Of a DNA stretch of 64,000 nt, positions 42,665 through 51,800 are shown piece by piece. How positions within the stretch are numbered: the stretch's first letter is position 1; each line of letters opens with the position of its first letter. The position numbers were made by a program, and so were the translations under genes. Source of the stretch: Ferdinandcohnia sp047246645 (GTDB taxonomy: Bacteria; Bacillota; Bacilli; Bacillales; Bacillaceae_L); contig NZ_JBFOKR010000018.1 of NCBI RefSeq assembly GCF_047246645.1, forward strand, positions 40,025 to 104,024. The letters run 5' to 3'. The notes beneath the pieces are model-generated. The model saw nothing but the letters and a program-made list of their open reading frames with translations. It made no database searches and had not been told where the DNA came from.

Positions 42665-43291
42665 CTATCGTATGTACTCCGTAATTTTCCGAATCACTTC
42701 TTGATAGAAAATTTCTTGATGTGGTACAAATTTTTCCCTAGATACCGTTTGATCTACCATTAGCTTATTTTTATTTTTATCTATCGCAAAGCCTTGCACC
42801 TCAATTTTATCTTTTGTACCGAACCAGAGCTCTGTAAAATCTGTAAATCTAGCTTTTACAATACCTGATACTTCATCTGCTTGGAGTGTAAAGTCGTCGA
42901 ATGTATTTTCACTCTTATATAAAAATACATGTGCCAATTCATTATCAATGAAATCTGCTTTCTCAGCGCAATATTCCATAATACCCAACACAATTAACTC
43001 CTCGAATGCTACATCTATTCCGATTTCTTCTTTTATCTCTCTAACACCATCATTTACATTTTCATCTGCCATTAAATGTCCGGCGGATGTAATATCTAGT
43101 AAACCAGGATAGTCTTTTTTATCATCACTTCTCAGTTGAAAGTAGATATAATCTATTCCCTGGTCATTACTTATAAACCAGCAATGAAATGTTTCATGCC
43201 AGTATCCGTACTTGTGTACCTCTGCGCGAGTCGCTTCTCCGATCATATTTCTAGCTTCGTCAAAAATTTTTAGTGTTTCTTGTTCTCCCAT
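42665..43291 (-). CDS. Nudix hydrolase
   Basis: This 208-residue enzyme carries the Nudix box GHLMADENVNDGVREIKEEIG (given in part: GX5EX7REUXEEXG, about residues 71-91). The flanking sequence (YGYWHETFHCWFI) is typical of the IDI-like/YfcD branch that hydrolyses nucleoside-diphosphate derivatives or isomerises isopentenyl diphosphate. Without the IDI active-site pattern it is best called a Nudix hydrolase. The ATG at 43291 follows GGAG by 11 bases; the ATG 15 codons earlier lacks a ribosome site. Confidence 0.82.
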   Translation of the reverse strand: MGEQETLKIFDEARNMIGEATRAEVHKYGYWHETFHCWFISNDQGIDYIYFQLRSDDKKDYPGLLDITSAGHLMADENVNDGVREIKEEIGIDVAFEELIVLGIMEYCAEKADFIDNELAHVFLYKSENTFDDFTLQADEVSGIVKARFTDFTELWFGTKDKIEVQGFAIDKNKNKLMVDQTVSREKFVPHQEIFYQEVIRKITEYIR

Positions 43292-43493
43292 TGCACAAAC
43301 ATCTCCATTATAGTCATTTACCTGTTTCTTATTCATAACGTCATTGCAGAAGACTACAAATCAAAACTAAAGTTAGTATTATTTATCTTATCTATATTTA
43401 AAAATCTATAAATATGTAATTCTCTTTAATTGGTGTTTCTCCTTCTAACTAAAAAACAAAAACAAACTTTAGATAGTAAGCATTTTAGTCACA

Positions 43494-43542
43494 AGAAAGA
43501 TGGCCAAATTCCACACTTTTAACTGGGGAATTTGGCCTTTTA
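43494..43542. terminator. Terminator of the second PAS-GGDEF-EAL gene
   Basis: GGCCAAATTCC pairs with GGAATTTGGCC over about 14 bases; T-rich tails lie on both strands. Confidence 0.8.
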
Positions 43543-43573
43543 ATGCACACTATATTTTATAACCCTTATTTGT

Positions 43574-46063
43574 TTACTTTTCATTCGAAAACATATCAAG
43601 AAACATATTGTTTGTTTGGAGAAGATTTCTATATTCTTCTTCTGGAAGTGGTTTGCTGAACAAGTACCCTTGTATATAATGGCACTTTAATGATGTTAAA
43701 CAAACCCATTGTTTGACTGTTTCAACACCCTCTGCAACAATTTTGATACCTAAGCCTTCTCCTAACATGATAATTGATTTCACTATCGCAGCGTCTTTTT
43801 CGCTTTCATTAATTTGGTTTATAAAAGAACGGTCAATCTTAATAAAATCCACTTTGAATTTTTTTAAATACCCAATTGACGAATAACCTGTACCGAAATC
43901 ATCAATGGCAATTAATACCCCTATTTTACGTAATTGGTTTATAGATCGTAGGCAGATGCCATCGTTTTGGAAAAGCGCATTTTCAGTGATTTCAATTTCA
44001 ATGAGACTTGCTGATATAGAATATTTATTTAAATTGTCGCTTATATTTTTTACTAAGTCTGCCCTCATCAACGTACTTGCTGAAAGATTTATGGATATTG
44101 GAACAAGCTTTAATCCAGTTTGTTTCCATGCACTTAGTTGGCTACATACTTGTTCAAAAACCCACTCGGTTATATCATCGATTAACCCAGTTTCTTCGGC
44201 TAGGGGAATAAATTCTTTCGGTGAAACGATTCCCCATTGTTTGTGATTCCAACGAATGAGTGCTTCTGCACCAACAATTTCACCTGTAAATGTATCAACT
44301 CTTGGTTGATAATGTAGAACAAAGTCTTTGTTTTTTATTGCTTTTCTTAACTCGTTCTCCAATGTATATCTCTGAAAGGAATTACTATTTAATGCCTTGG
44401 TAAAATACTGTGCATTATTTTTTCCGAGTTCTTTTGCACGGAATAAGGCAATGTCCGATTTCATTTTTAATTCTTTTAACGTTTGTCCATCATCAGGGAA
44501 AATACTAATACCGATACTTGTTGTGATATGCAATTCATACCCATCAATATAGAATGGTTGTTCAATTTCTTTTATAAGTTTCTTTCCAAACTCACTTGAA
44601 TCATTTACATCTATATCGATTTGCAAAATAGCGAATTCATCTCCGCCAATTCGAAAAACAGTATTAGGTACTGATTTCGTAGACAGTCTTTTAGCAACTT
44701 CACATAGTAATAAATCACCAATCTCATGTCCTAATGTGTCATTAATATATTTGAACCGATCCATATCTAAATATAATAATGCAAACTTCTTGTCCTTATT
44801 TGTATAATCTAAAATTATTTCGTCGAGTTTTTTATCGAATAGCCTTCTGTTTGGCAGTTCAGTAAGATAATCATGGAATGCATTAAAATAGATTTCTTCT
44901 TCACGGTGCACTCGTTCGGTAATATCAAGAATGATTCCATCAATCCGTTCAATATCTCCATTTGAATTTTTGATAAGGAATAATTTATCCTCAACCCATT
45001 TGACCTCACCATGGTTATTTATGATTCGATACTGTAGTTGCCCTTTTTCCCTTTTTAAAATTTCTTTGAATTTAGCTTTATAAGTTGATAAATCATCAGG
45101 ATGAATATAATCTACCCACTTCAGCTCACCAGAAAAAAGTTTCTCTAAATGAATGCCTATTAAATCCGCAACGGCTGGGGAACCATATAAAACTCTATTT
45201 GTAACATAATTAAGTGAATACAAACCTACCTCTGCATTTTCTACAATCGTTTTAAATCTACGTTCACTTTCATATAACTTATTTAGTGTCATAACTTGTT
45301 CAGAAATATCATAAAGTACCCCTATTAATCGAATGACCTTACCCTCCGTATTTTTTTGAGCGGCAGCTCGAACATGAACAGAAATAATTGTATGATCTCC
45401 TTTATATACACGGTATTCAATATCCATCAAATTTCCGGTGGTCTTTGCTAATTGAAAAGCAGCATCGACTCTAATTCTGTCATCAGGATGAACCATTTCA
45501 ATAAGGTTTTTGTAGCGAGCGAAAGAGTTTTCATTCTTTTTTAATCCTAACAGGGTAAATAGTGAATCTGAACAATACACATTATCGGTTGTTATGTCAT
45601 AATCCCAGCTCCCAATTTTTGCTACCTCTTGAGCCAGATTTAGACTATTCGTAATCCTTAATAGTTCTGCTTCTTTGTTATCATGTTCTGTTAAATTTTC
45701 AGCAATGATATAGCATCCGATTATTTTTCCAATTGAGAAAATAGGCAGGTTTCTAATTCGTAAATGAACCGGTCCTCCGGAATGTTGTTTAAACTTACAT
45801 GTGAAATTCTGTTCTTCTCCTTCAATAGCCTGTTTGAAATGAGAAAGTACTTTTTCAATATTTTCTTCTTGTACCAACGTTCTAATTGCTACTTCTACAG
45901 TTTTTGGTCGAAAGCCTATAAATTCTTCAGCCTTTTGATTTACATTAATGATTGCCCCATCTTTGTTAACGATAAGTACGGCATCAGGATAAATAGTAAA
46001 GAGGTGGGAATACATATTTAATTCGTTATTATCTGTGTTTCGATTTGTAGAATCATCAAGCAC
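43574..46063 (-). CDS. PAS-PAS-PAS-GGDEF-EAL cyclic-di-GMP enzyme
   Basis: This 829-residue cytoplasmic protein has three PAS domains (about residues 15-130, 145-265, 270-385), a GGDEF domain (about 390-550, IGGDEF) and an EAL domain (about 565-815). EALIRW, DDFGTGYSS, AEGVETVK and QGYLFSKP are all intact. It shares its C-terminal architecture with the protein at 23149-25935 but has different sensors, so the two are paralogues, not products of the large duplication. No RxxD inhibition site is seen. The start is a GTG seven bases after AGGGGG. Confidence 0.93.
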   Translation of the reverse strand: MLDDSTNRNTDNNELNMYSHLFTIYPDAVLIVNKDGAIINVNQKAEEFIGFRPKTVEVAIRTLVQEENIEKVLSHFKQAIEGEEQNFTCKFKQHSGGPVHLRIRNLPIFSIGKIIGCYIIAENLTEHDNKEAELLRITNSLNLAQEVAKIGSWDYDITTDNVYCSDSLFTLLGLKKNENSFARYKNLIEMVHPDDRIRVDAAFQLAKTTGNLMDIEYRVYKGDHTIISVHVRAAAQKNTEGKVIRLIGVLYDISEQVMTLNKLYESERRFKTIVENAEVGLYSLNYVTNRVLYGSPAVADLIGIHLEKLFSGELKWVDYIHPDDLSTYKAKFKEILKREKGQLQYRIINNHGEVKWVEDKLFLIKNSNGDIERIDGIILDITERVHREEEIYFNAFHDYLTELPNRRLFDKKLDEIILDYTNKDKKFALLYLDMDRFKYINDTLGHEIGDLLLCEVAKRLSTKSVPNTVFRIGGDEFAILQIDIDVNDSSEFGKKLIKEIEQPFYIDGYELHITTSIGISIFPDDGQTLKELKMKSDIALFRAKELGKNNAQYFTKALNSNSFQRYTLENELRKAIKNKDFVLHYQPRVDTFTGEIVGAEALIRWNHKQWGIVSPKEFIPLAEETGLIDDITEWVFEQVCSQLSAWKQTGLKLVPISINLSASTLMRADLVKNISDNLNKYSISASLIEIEITENALFQNDGICLRSINQLRKIGVLIAIDDFGTGYSSIGYLKKFKVDFIKIDRSFINQINESEKDAAIVKSIIMLGEGLGIKIVAEGVETVKQWVCLTSLKCHYIQGYLFSKPLPEEEYRNLLQTNNMFLDMFSNEK

Positions 46064-46242
46064 AACGTTTCCCCCTATTAACTACATATGATTACATTAT
46101 TTTTTACCGCATTCTCGATAACATACAGTTTTCTCAATATAAATCATGAATTATCTAAAAAAAGAGAACAACTCCACTAAGGGTTGTCCTCGCAATCAAC
46201 CGATTGGAAGTTAATGTACAAGTTCAATTGGTTCATAAAATA

Positions 46243-46288
46243 TAAAAAAACCATCTCTTGTATGTACACTTACAAAAGAGATGGTTTT
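46243..46288 (-). terminator. Terminator of the 44-residue protein gene
   Basis: CCATCTCTTGTA pairs with TACAAAAGAGATGG (one bulge); TTTTTTTA follows on the minus strand. Confidence 0.85.
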
Positions 46289-46298
46289 GATTATCAAG

Positions 46299-46433
46299 TT
46301 ATTTCAATTTTACTGGCGTGACAACTGCATACGTGTTTTCGAACTGGTTTTTAAGGTTCACTTCAATAACCTTATATCCTTCAACTGTTGAAGAACTAAT
46401 CTTAGTTGTTGTATTCACTTGGTTGTTATTCAT
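46299..46433 (-). CDS. 44-residue protein of unknown function
   Basis: The ORF begins MNNNQVNTTTKISSSTVEGY and is rich in Thr, Asn and Val, with no membrane segment. GGAAAG lies upstream of the ATG, and a strong terminator follows ten bases after the stop, so it appears to be a dedicated small gene. It may share a transcript with the DUF2975 gene upstream. Confidence 0.5.
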   Translation of the reverse strand: MNNNQVNTTTKISSSTVEGYKVIEVNLKNQFENTYAVVTPVKLK

Positions 46434-46544
46434 TCTACTCTTTCCTTCCATACATTTTTCCTCACACAAGAATCAATATATGCAGGAAGTTCTAGTTTGT
46501 GCATCATTTCAAAAAAATAATTGTAAATGAGCGCTTTACCCAGA

Positions 46545-47021
46545 TTAAACCAATAAATCATTTGCTGCTTTTATATCAATGGCTTTATTACAAATGTTCT
46601 TTAGAACGATTGCAAAAGTGGCGATTACAATTGATAAAAAAGTAATGATAATTCCGATAAGTAAAATTCCGGGATTCTGAGCTCCTTCAATATTGAGGAT
46701 GATAAAACCTACTACATACAATGAACTAATTAAAATAGCACAGACATTAATTCGATTAAGTGCAAGAACAGCTAAGTTAGAAAAGGCACTGTTTTTATCA
46801 ATTAGCTGAAGCAGTCTATATCCTTGATATAGTGCGAAGAAAAACGGAAGAGCAGTCAGGTATATCCCAATTAACAGTGGGTATTTTAAATGTGCAAATT
46901 CGGGATACATCTGTTCCAAGACATTGGCCTGCCATGGCAACCAATAAATACTTAAAGCAAGAACAGTTAGTCCAAAAATAATAATTGCAAATTTTAAAAT
47001 CAGCGTTGGGATTTTTTTCAT
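46545..47021 (-). CDS. DUF2975 membrane protein (YoaS-like)
   Basis: This 158-residue protein has four hydrophobic segments. The middle motif YRLLQLIDKNSAFSNLAVLALNRI is typical of DUF2975 proteins such as B. subtilis YoaS. These are usually followed by a small Cro/CI-type regulator gene (YozG type); none is found here, only the 44-residue ORF. GAGGTG precedes the ATG. Function is unknown. Confidence 0.8.
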   Translation of the reverse strand: MKKIPTLILKFAIIIFGLTVLALSIYWLPWQANVLEQMYPEFAHLKYPLLIGIYLTALPFFFALYQGYRLLQLIDKNSAFSNLAVLALNRINVCAILISSLYVVGFIILNIEGAQNPGILLIGIIITFLSIVIATFAIVLKNICNKAIDIKAANDLLV

Positions 47022-47112
47022 GAATTACACCTCGTATATACTTTTTTATCAATTCTAATACAAAATTTATTGTTTATCAATAAAAAAATATTATTTTTTA
47101 GATTAATCTTAT

Positions 47113-47152
47113 CAAAAAAAGACTTGAAGGATTGTTGGTCTCCAAGTCTTTG
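47113..47152 (-). terminator. Terminator of the VOC gene at 47176
   Basis: AGACTTG pairs with CAAGTCT; TTTTTTTG follows on the minus strand. Confidence 0.75.
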
Positions 47153-47175
47153 TTATTTAAAGAATTATTTTACTG

Positions 47176-47553
47176 TTATTTCTCCATCACCGCAAAATAA
47201 TTCTCTTCGTTATCTGCGAAGTTAAATACTCTGCCAGATGGCATATTTACTATATCTCCAACTGTTATGTTTTTATTTTTAAGGTTAGTGTGTAGTTTAT
47301 CAAGATCCTCTGTAAAAAACATTAGCGACGGTGTATCAAGATTCACACCAGGTGACATTTTGGCAACAATTTCCTTGTTATGTAGTATAATGCTTGTTTC
47401 CGCACTCTCGTTTGGAGCAATTTCATACCATTTCATTCCTTGACCCATATCTTCTTCAGATATAATGATAAATCCTAATTCTTCTGTCCAAAATTTCACT
47501 GAAGCTTCTTGGTTATTCACGTACAACATAATTTGCCCAACTTTACTAAACAT
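47176..47553 (-). CDS. VOC-superfamily protein (glyoxalase/bleomycin-resistance fold)
   Basis: The 125-residue protein shows the paired beta-alpha-beta-beta-beta pattern of VOC proteins, from VGQIMLYVNNQEASVKFWTEELGF at the start to the NFADNEENYFAVMEK end. Such proteins bind metal or drugs; substrate is not predictable. AAGGGAG lies ten bases before the ATG. It is followed on the left by its own terminator. Confidence 0.82.
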   Translation of the reverse strand: MFSKVGQIMLYVNNQEASVKFWTEELGFIIISEEDMGQGMKWYEIAPNESAETSIILHNKEIVAKMSPGVNLDTPSLMFFTEDLDKLHTNLKNKNITVGDIVNMPSGRVFNFADNEENYFAVMEK

Positions 47554-47642
47554 ACATTTTCCACTCCCTTAAAAGAAAAATTACCTACATAAATTTAGTA
47601 TAGTCACTACTATGTAATAATTTAACATTTGAGCATTTATTG

Positions 47643-48011
47643 CTAATTATGAACTTGAAGTTTGTTACCACTCGGATCAAAAAAATGAAAGAAATAATGC
47701 CCATTATCTTCTTGGAGTTCATCTACTTTTACATCTTTCTCAGCCAAATAATTATGTAATTCTTGAATTTTGGAAGTGGTGAAACCTACTGAAAACTCAG
47801 GTTGGTCATTGATAGTAAAATGGCCTCTGGAATGTGTATCTGCTTGAACTAAAACTAATAAGGGACCTGATTGTAACTCTATTACAGCCAAATCACCTCT
47901 ATTATGACGCAACTTAAAACCTAAGCACTCAGTATACCAAGTTACGGATTCAGTTAGATCAACAACAGGTAGCCTAAAATAATGAATATCATTAATTAAA
48001 GATTCTTCCAC
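47643..48011 (-). CDS. VOC-superfamily protein
   Basis: This 122-residue protein has IHYFRLPVVDLTESVTWYTE near the start and FHFFDPSGNKLQVHN at the end, the classic VOC ends with a C-terminal Glu/His-type site region. The GTG at 48011 is used because AGGAG lies ten bases upstream; the longer frame to 48146 would add an unrelated N-terminus. It lies upstream of the VOC gene at 47176 on the same strand but is not closely related to it. Confidence 0.78.
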   Translation of the reverse strand: MEESLINDIHYFRLPVVDLTESVTWYTECLGFKLRHNRGDLAVIELQSGPLLVLVQADTHSRGHFTINDQPEFSVGFTTSKIQELHNYLAEKDVKVDELQEDNGHYFFHFFDPSGNKLQVHN

Positions 48012-48153
48012 TATATTCACTCTCCTAAAAAGATTTTTACTATATATATTCACTAGAAAGCTGTAAAACCCTTTTAAAGAACTCAGAAAATTAGTAGTAG
48101 ATATTATCTCATTTTCATATAGCTTAGTTGAATAAGTCTTTTGCATTCCCTTT

Positions 48154-48193
48154 CAAAAAAAGAAGCATTAATCCTACATGGATTAATGCTTCA
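48154..48193 (-). terminator. Terminator of sstT
   Basis: GAAGCATTAATCC pairs with GGATTAATGCTTC over five bases; TTTTTTTG follows on the minus strand. Confidence 0.85.
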
Positions 48194-48203
48194 CTTAGTC
48201 AAT

Positions 48204-49442
48204 TCAAACGACATTCTCTATTTCTATTTTCTTACCTTCTTTTCGTAACTCATGATATTCAGCAGCAGCTGTGAAGAGTACGTCAGTTGATGAGTTTAGT
48301 GCAGTCTCAAATGAATCTTGTAAAACACCTATGATAAAACCAACCCCAACCACTTGCATAGCAACATCATCAGGAATTCCAAACAAACTACAAGCTAGCG
48401 GAATTAGTAAGAGTGAACCGCCAGCTACACCTGATGCGCCACAAGCAGCTAAAGTTGCTACAACACAAAGAAGTAACGCAGTAGGTATGTCTACTTGAAT
48501 ACCCAATGTATGGACAGCAGCAAGTGTTAACACAGTTATTGTTACAGCGGCACCTGCCATATTGATCGTGGCACCTAGCGGAATAGATACGGAATACGTA
48601 TCCTTATTCAATCCTAGATTTTCACACAGCTTCATGTTTACAGGTATATTGGACGCAGAGCTGCGAGTAAAGAATGCTGTAATACCACTTTCCCTAATAC
48701 ATTTAAAAACGAGTGGATAGGGATTTTGACGAATTGCTGTGTAAACGATAAGTGGATTAGCGACAAGTGCAACAAATAGCATACTACCTATTAAAACAAA
48801 TAGTAACTTTCCATAGCCTAATAGTGATTCAAGACCATTTGTCGTAATAGATTCAAAGACTAATCCCATGATTCCAAGTGGAGCAAATCGAATGATCCAA
48901 GTAACAATTTTAGAAATGGCGTCTGAGAGATTAGTTAACATTGTTTTTGTAGTATCTGCAGCATTTTTTAATGCGAAACCAAGAAGTACAGCCCAAGCTA
49001 ATATTCCGATGTAGTTTGCATTATAAATCGCTTTTACAGGGTTATCTACAATATTAAGTAACAATGTTCGTAGTACTTCTACAATACTACCTGGTGCTGA
49101 TAAATCTTCATTTCCTGTTCCAAGCACTAAAGTAACAGGGAACACAAAGCTTGCTAAAACTGCTAGTAAACCTGCTGAAAAAGTGCCTAATAGATATAAA
49201 ATAATGACAGTTTTCATGTTTGTTTTATGGCCGCTTTTGTGTTTAGCAATAGCCGCTATCACCAATACCAGTACTAAAACAGGAGCAATAGCCTTTAAGG
49301 CACCAACAAATAGTGAGCCTAATAGTGCGATGGGTTTTACTAGATCAGGAATGGTTATTGCAAGAATTACTCCCAAACACAATCCAATAAATATTTGTTT
49401 CACTAAGCTTACTTGTCCCCAATTTCTCAGCAGTCTTTTCAT
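48204..49442 (-). CDS. sstT: Sodium:serine/threonine symporter SstT
   Basis: This 412-residue membrane protein of the DAACS family imports serine and threonine with Na+. The re-entrant loop TRSSASNIPVNMKLCENLGL near residue 258, IPLGATINMAGAA near 285, and the C-terminal QDSFETALNSSTDVLFTAAAEY are close to SstT throughout. The ATG at 49442 is chosen with GGAGG eight bases upstream. It is a single gene between two terminators. Confidence 0.93.
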   Translation of the reverse strand: MKRLLRNWGQVSLVKQIFIGLCLGVILAITIPDLVKPIALLGSLFVGALKAIAPVLVLVLVIAAIAKHKSGHKTNMKTVIILYLLGTFSAGLLAVLASFVFPVTLVLGTGNEDLSAPGSIVEVLRTLLLNIVDNPVKAIYNANYIGILAWAVLLGFALKNAADTTKTMLTNLSDAISKIVTWIIRFAPLGIMGLVFESITTNGLESLLGYGKLLFVLIGSMLFVALVANPLIVYTAIRQNPYPLVFKCIRESGITAFFTRSSASNIPVNMKLCENLGLNKDTYSVSIPLGATINMAGAAVTITVLTLAAVHTLGIQVDIPTALLLCVVATLAACGASGVAGGSLLLIPLACSLFGIPDDVAMQVVGVGFIIGVLQDSFETALNSSTDVLFTAAAEYHELRKEGKKIEIENVV

Positions 49443-49612
49443 ATGACTTCCCTCCACTACTTATGTTGAATACATTAATTAGTTCCTGGTTAATTAAATT
49501 ATTCTAGTAAACTGCAAGTTCAATATATTTATTATTTGATTATAATGTGTCCGCCTTATAAACACAATTGTTTTTTCTATAAATACACTTTGGGTTTTCA
49601 CTTCATCTAGAG

Positions 49613-49644
49613 AATAAAAAAATAGTCCGATTAAATGGACTATG
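49613..49644 (-). terminator. Terminator of the 92-aa gene
   Basis: ATAGTCC/GGACTAT hairpin with TTTTTTTA on the minus strand. Confidence 0.75.
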
Positions 49645-49674
49645 GAAATGGCTACTATACAATTTTAGTCGGTA

Positions 49675-49953
49675 CTAGTAAAGTTCATGTGGCAAATCTG
49701 TTTCCTGTAAATTACTTTTGTTGCAACTACACTCATATTCCTTAAATGTATATTCCTGAAATAATCTTGTTTCTTTAAAGTCACTTGTATCAGATTCATA
49801 AACTTTAACCAAAGAAGCAACATCACTTTTGGCAATTACCTTTATTTGATCTTCAATACCTATTGATGATTCCAGGGGATAATAGTTCATATCTTCATAT
49901 AAACTGTTGTGTTCACAAACATCGTAGGTAACTGCAATATAATACTTTTTCAT
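49675..49953 (-). CDS. Hypothetical protein (92 aa)
   Basis: A small soluble protein with an acidic composition and a CSC motif near residue 77 (YECSCNKSN). GGGGGA lies just before the ATG and a terminator follows. It lies 42 bases downstream of the membrane-anchored protein gene at 49996 on the same strand. No family recognised. Confidence 0.55.
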   Translation of the reverse strand: MKKYYIAVTYDVCEHNSLYEDMNYYPLESSIGIEDQIKVIAKSDVASLVKVYESDTSDFKETRLFQEYTFKEYECSCNKSNLQETDLPHELY

Positions 49954-49995
49954 AGGTGTCCCCCATACTAACCATTTATTTGTTTATCGTTTTAC

Positions 49996-50472
49996 TTAAT
50001 GATCTATTGGTTGTTCGTAATATTGAGATATTTCCCATTTTAAGTCTTTCTTTAAGATAAACATATAAATAGGATTAACTACAGGACTTTCGGTAAAATA
50101 TAGCTTTTTATTGACTTTTATTCTATTCTCATCAAATCCTATTATATATTTGTCCTTAGTTGTTGTTTCTATTACTAATGTATTGTCAAGTATTGGAGGT
50201 GGTGGTGGATTGTACAGTGATATCTCCTTCTTGAGCTTTATTTTTTCATTTATAATACTATTTATCATTTCTTCATTTTTTATAGTAACTTTAGCAGTTT
50301 GCTTTGTTAGACCTAATTGAGTATAAACTGTAATTTGTTCGACAGTTTCCTCTTTTTCTATTAAATTTGAAAGAACTTCTTGATAAGTAGTTGTTCTTAG
50401 AAACTGAAATAAGAAAATACCCACTAGTATCAAGATAGCTAGTGTTACACGCACTGCTGTGCTTTTTTTCAT
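49996..50472 (-). CDS. Membrane-anchored protein of unknown function (158 aa)
   Basis: One N-terminal hydrophobic segment (about residues 7-24) precedes an outer domain of about 130 residues containing a short polyproline stretch (NPPPPPI). AGGGGG precedes the ATG at a 12-base distance. It has the same plan (short anchor, strand-rich outer domain) as the proteins at 37930 and 51378. Confidence 0.55.
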   Translation of the reverse strand: MKKSTAVRVTLAILILVGIFLFQFLRTTTYQEVLSNLIEKEETVEQITVYTQLGLTKQTAKVTIKNEEMINSIINEKIKLKKEISLYNPPPPPILDNTLVIETTTKDKYIIGFDENRIKVNKKLYFTESPVVNPIYMFILKKDLKWEISQYYEQPIDH

Positions 50473-50496
50473 CTGAACAGGAACCCCCTTAGACAG

Positions 50497-50646
50497 TTAT
50501 CTCTTCTTCAACATATGGATGAGCATATAGTCTATATCAAAATCAGCTTTAATACTGTTCGCAAATTCAATGACAGGAATATCTAAATATAATCCTGTAA
50601 CATCTACTATAGGAAATTCATCTGCGGATAGTCTGAAATAAACCAT
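50497..50646 (-). CDS. Possible 49-residue protein
   Basis: The ORF begins MVYFRLSADEFPIVDVTGLY and is acidic, then ends HMLKKR. AGGAG lies 12 bases before the ATG, slightly far. It sits between two small genes on the same strand with close spacing. No family recognised, and it could be a remnant. Confidence 0.4.
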   Translation of the reverse strand: MVYFRLSADEFPIVDVTGLYLDIPVIEFANSIKADFDIDYMLIHMLKKR

Positions 50647-50689
50647 AACTTGGGATTTCTCCTAAAACTTCACACCTCTATCAAAATGT

Positions 50690-50863
50690 TTACTCACTTG
50701 TATTTTTAAATAAATAAATTCCAGTTGAGCCAAATACACTAGTTACAGCAATTAAGGTGATTACAAACGTAACCTTCGAGGCAATTATTCCTAACCACAC
50801 TATCTCAATAACTAAAAGTAAGCCCCAGAGAGTAAAAAATGCTTTTACTAAATCGTTTTTCAT
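50690..50863 (-). CDS. 57-residue membrane protein with two helices
   Basis: Two hydrophobic segments (about residues 8-28 and 31-50) fill the protein. AGGTGAG lies three to four bases before the ATG. It is placed 35 bases after the GNAT gene on the same strand, so co-transcription is likely. Confidence 0.55.
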   Translation of the reverse strand: MKNDLVKAFFTLWGLLLVIEIVWLGIIASKVTFVITLIAVTSVFGSTGIYLFKNTSE

Positions 50864-50898
50864 AGTCTCACCTACTAAAAATATTCGTTTAGCCCTAT

Positions 50899-51360
50899 TT
50901 ATGAAGGAAAATACTCCATTGGCTCTGTACTGTGAACGTACCCATTTTTCTTATAAAAGTCTACAGCTTCGTCACTTGGCCAAACCATTACAAATTCATA
51001 GTTGTTTTCTTTAATCCAATTATTTACTGAAGCTAGTAATTTTCCTCCAACACCTTTATTTCGATATTCCGGGATTGTATATACGTTTGTCATATAAGCA
51101 AATGGATATGTCGTTCTACCTGGGCGTGGTACTTTTTGTATTAATTCTATAAATATATGAGACACAATTCTATGTTCTTCCTCTGCTACCCATACAAACC
51201 ATTGATCACCAGAAAGTGCATTTTCTAAAAATGTTTGAAGTTTGTTTTCAAACTCATCAAAAGATGCCTTCCCTTTTTCTTCATCAAATTCAACAGTAAA
51301 ATCCCATCTCATCTGTGTTAATTGCTTAACGTCCTTAACTTCAGCAAGTCTAATTTGCAT
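50899..51360 (-). CDS. GNAT acetyltransferase
   Basis: The 153-residue protein has the acetyl-CoA-binding stretch NVYTIPEYRNKGVGGKLLASV (about residues 89-109) and the C-terminal YKKNGYVHSTEPMEYF pattern. The acceptor substrate is unknown. AAGGAG lies ten bases before the ATG. It belongs to a run of similar small-molecule-modification genes on the minus strand. Confidence 0.85.
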   Translation of the reverse strand: MQIRLAEVKDVKQLTQMRWDFTVEFDEEKGKASFDEFENKLQTFLENALSGDQWFVWVAEEEHRIVSHIFIELIQKVPRPGRTTYPFAYMTNVYTIPEYRNKGVGGKLLASVNNWIKENNYEFVMVWPSDEAVDFYKKNGYVHSTEPMEYFPS

Positions 51361-51377
51361 CGTTCGTTTACTCCTTT

Positions 51378-51755
51378 TTATTCCATGTCTTTCCCAAATT
51401 CAAACTCTGTTTCGATCTCCCAATACTTCGTTAGGACATTTCCTTTTGGTATGATAAATTCCACTATAACTTCTTCATTTTCATTTTCAAATTGTAAAAA
51501 GCCGTGAGGAACATAGTCATACCTAAAGCCATTCTGAGGGTTATATGTTCTTGGACTATCATTAATAGTTTTCATTATGTTTTCAATCTCAGTTTTATCT
51601 GTTATTACACTCTTTGATTCTCCAAGTTTTGTAATCGTTACTTTATCATAACTGCCCTCAATAATTCTGTGATTGAATGCCCAAAATAAGGCTACGAGAA
51701 TAAGCAGAAGAACTAGTATAAATAGTCCTAAAATATTTCGTGTTTTTTTAGTCAA
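51378..51755 (-). CDS. Membrane-anchored protein of unknown function (125 aa)
   Basis: One membrane segment (about residues 8-27) is followed by an outer domain of about 95 residues. The TTG at 51755 is chosen because GGAG lies eight bases upstream. The stop is 17 bases before the GNAT gene start, which suggests an operon. Confidence 0.55.
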   Translation of the reverse strand: MTKKTRNILGLFILVLLLILVALFWAFNHRIIEGSYDKVTITKLGESKSVITDKTEIENIMKTINDSPRTYNPQNGFRYDYVPHGFLQFENENEEVIVEFIIPKGNVLTKYWEIETEFEFGKDME

Positions 51756-51800
51756 TATTGATTCTCCATTTCTCTTTAGCATGGTAAAATCTGTCTACAA

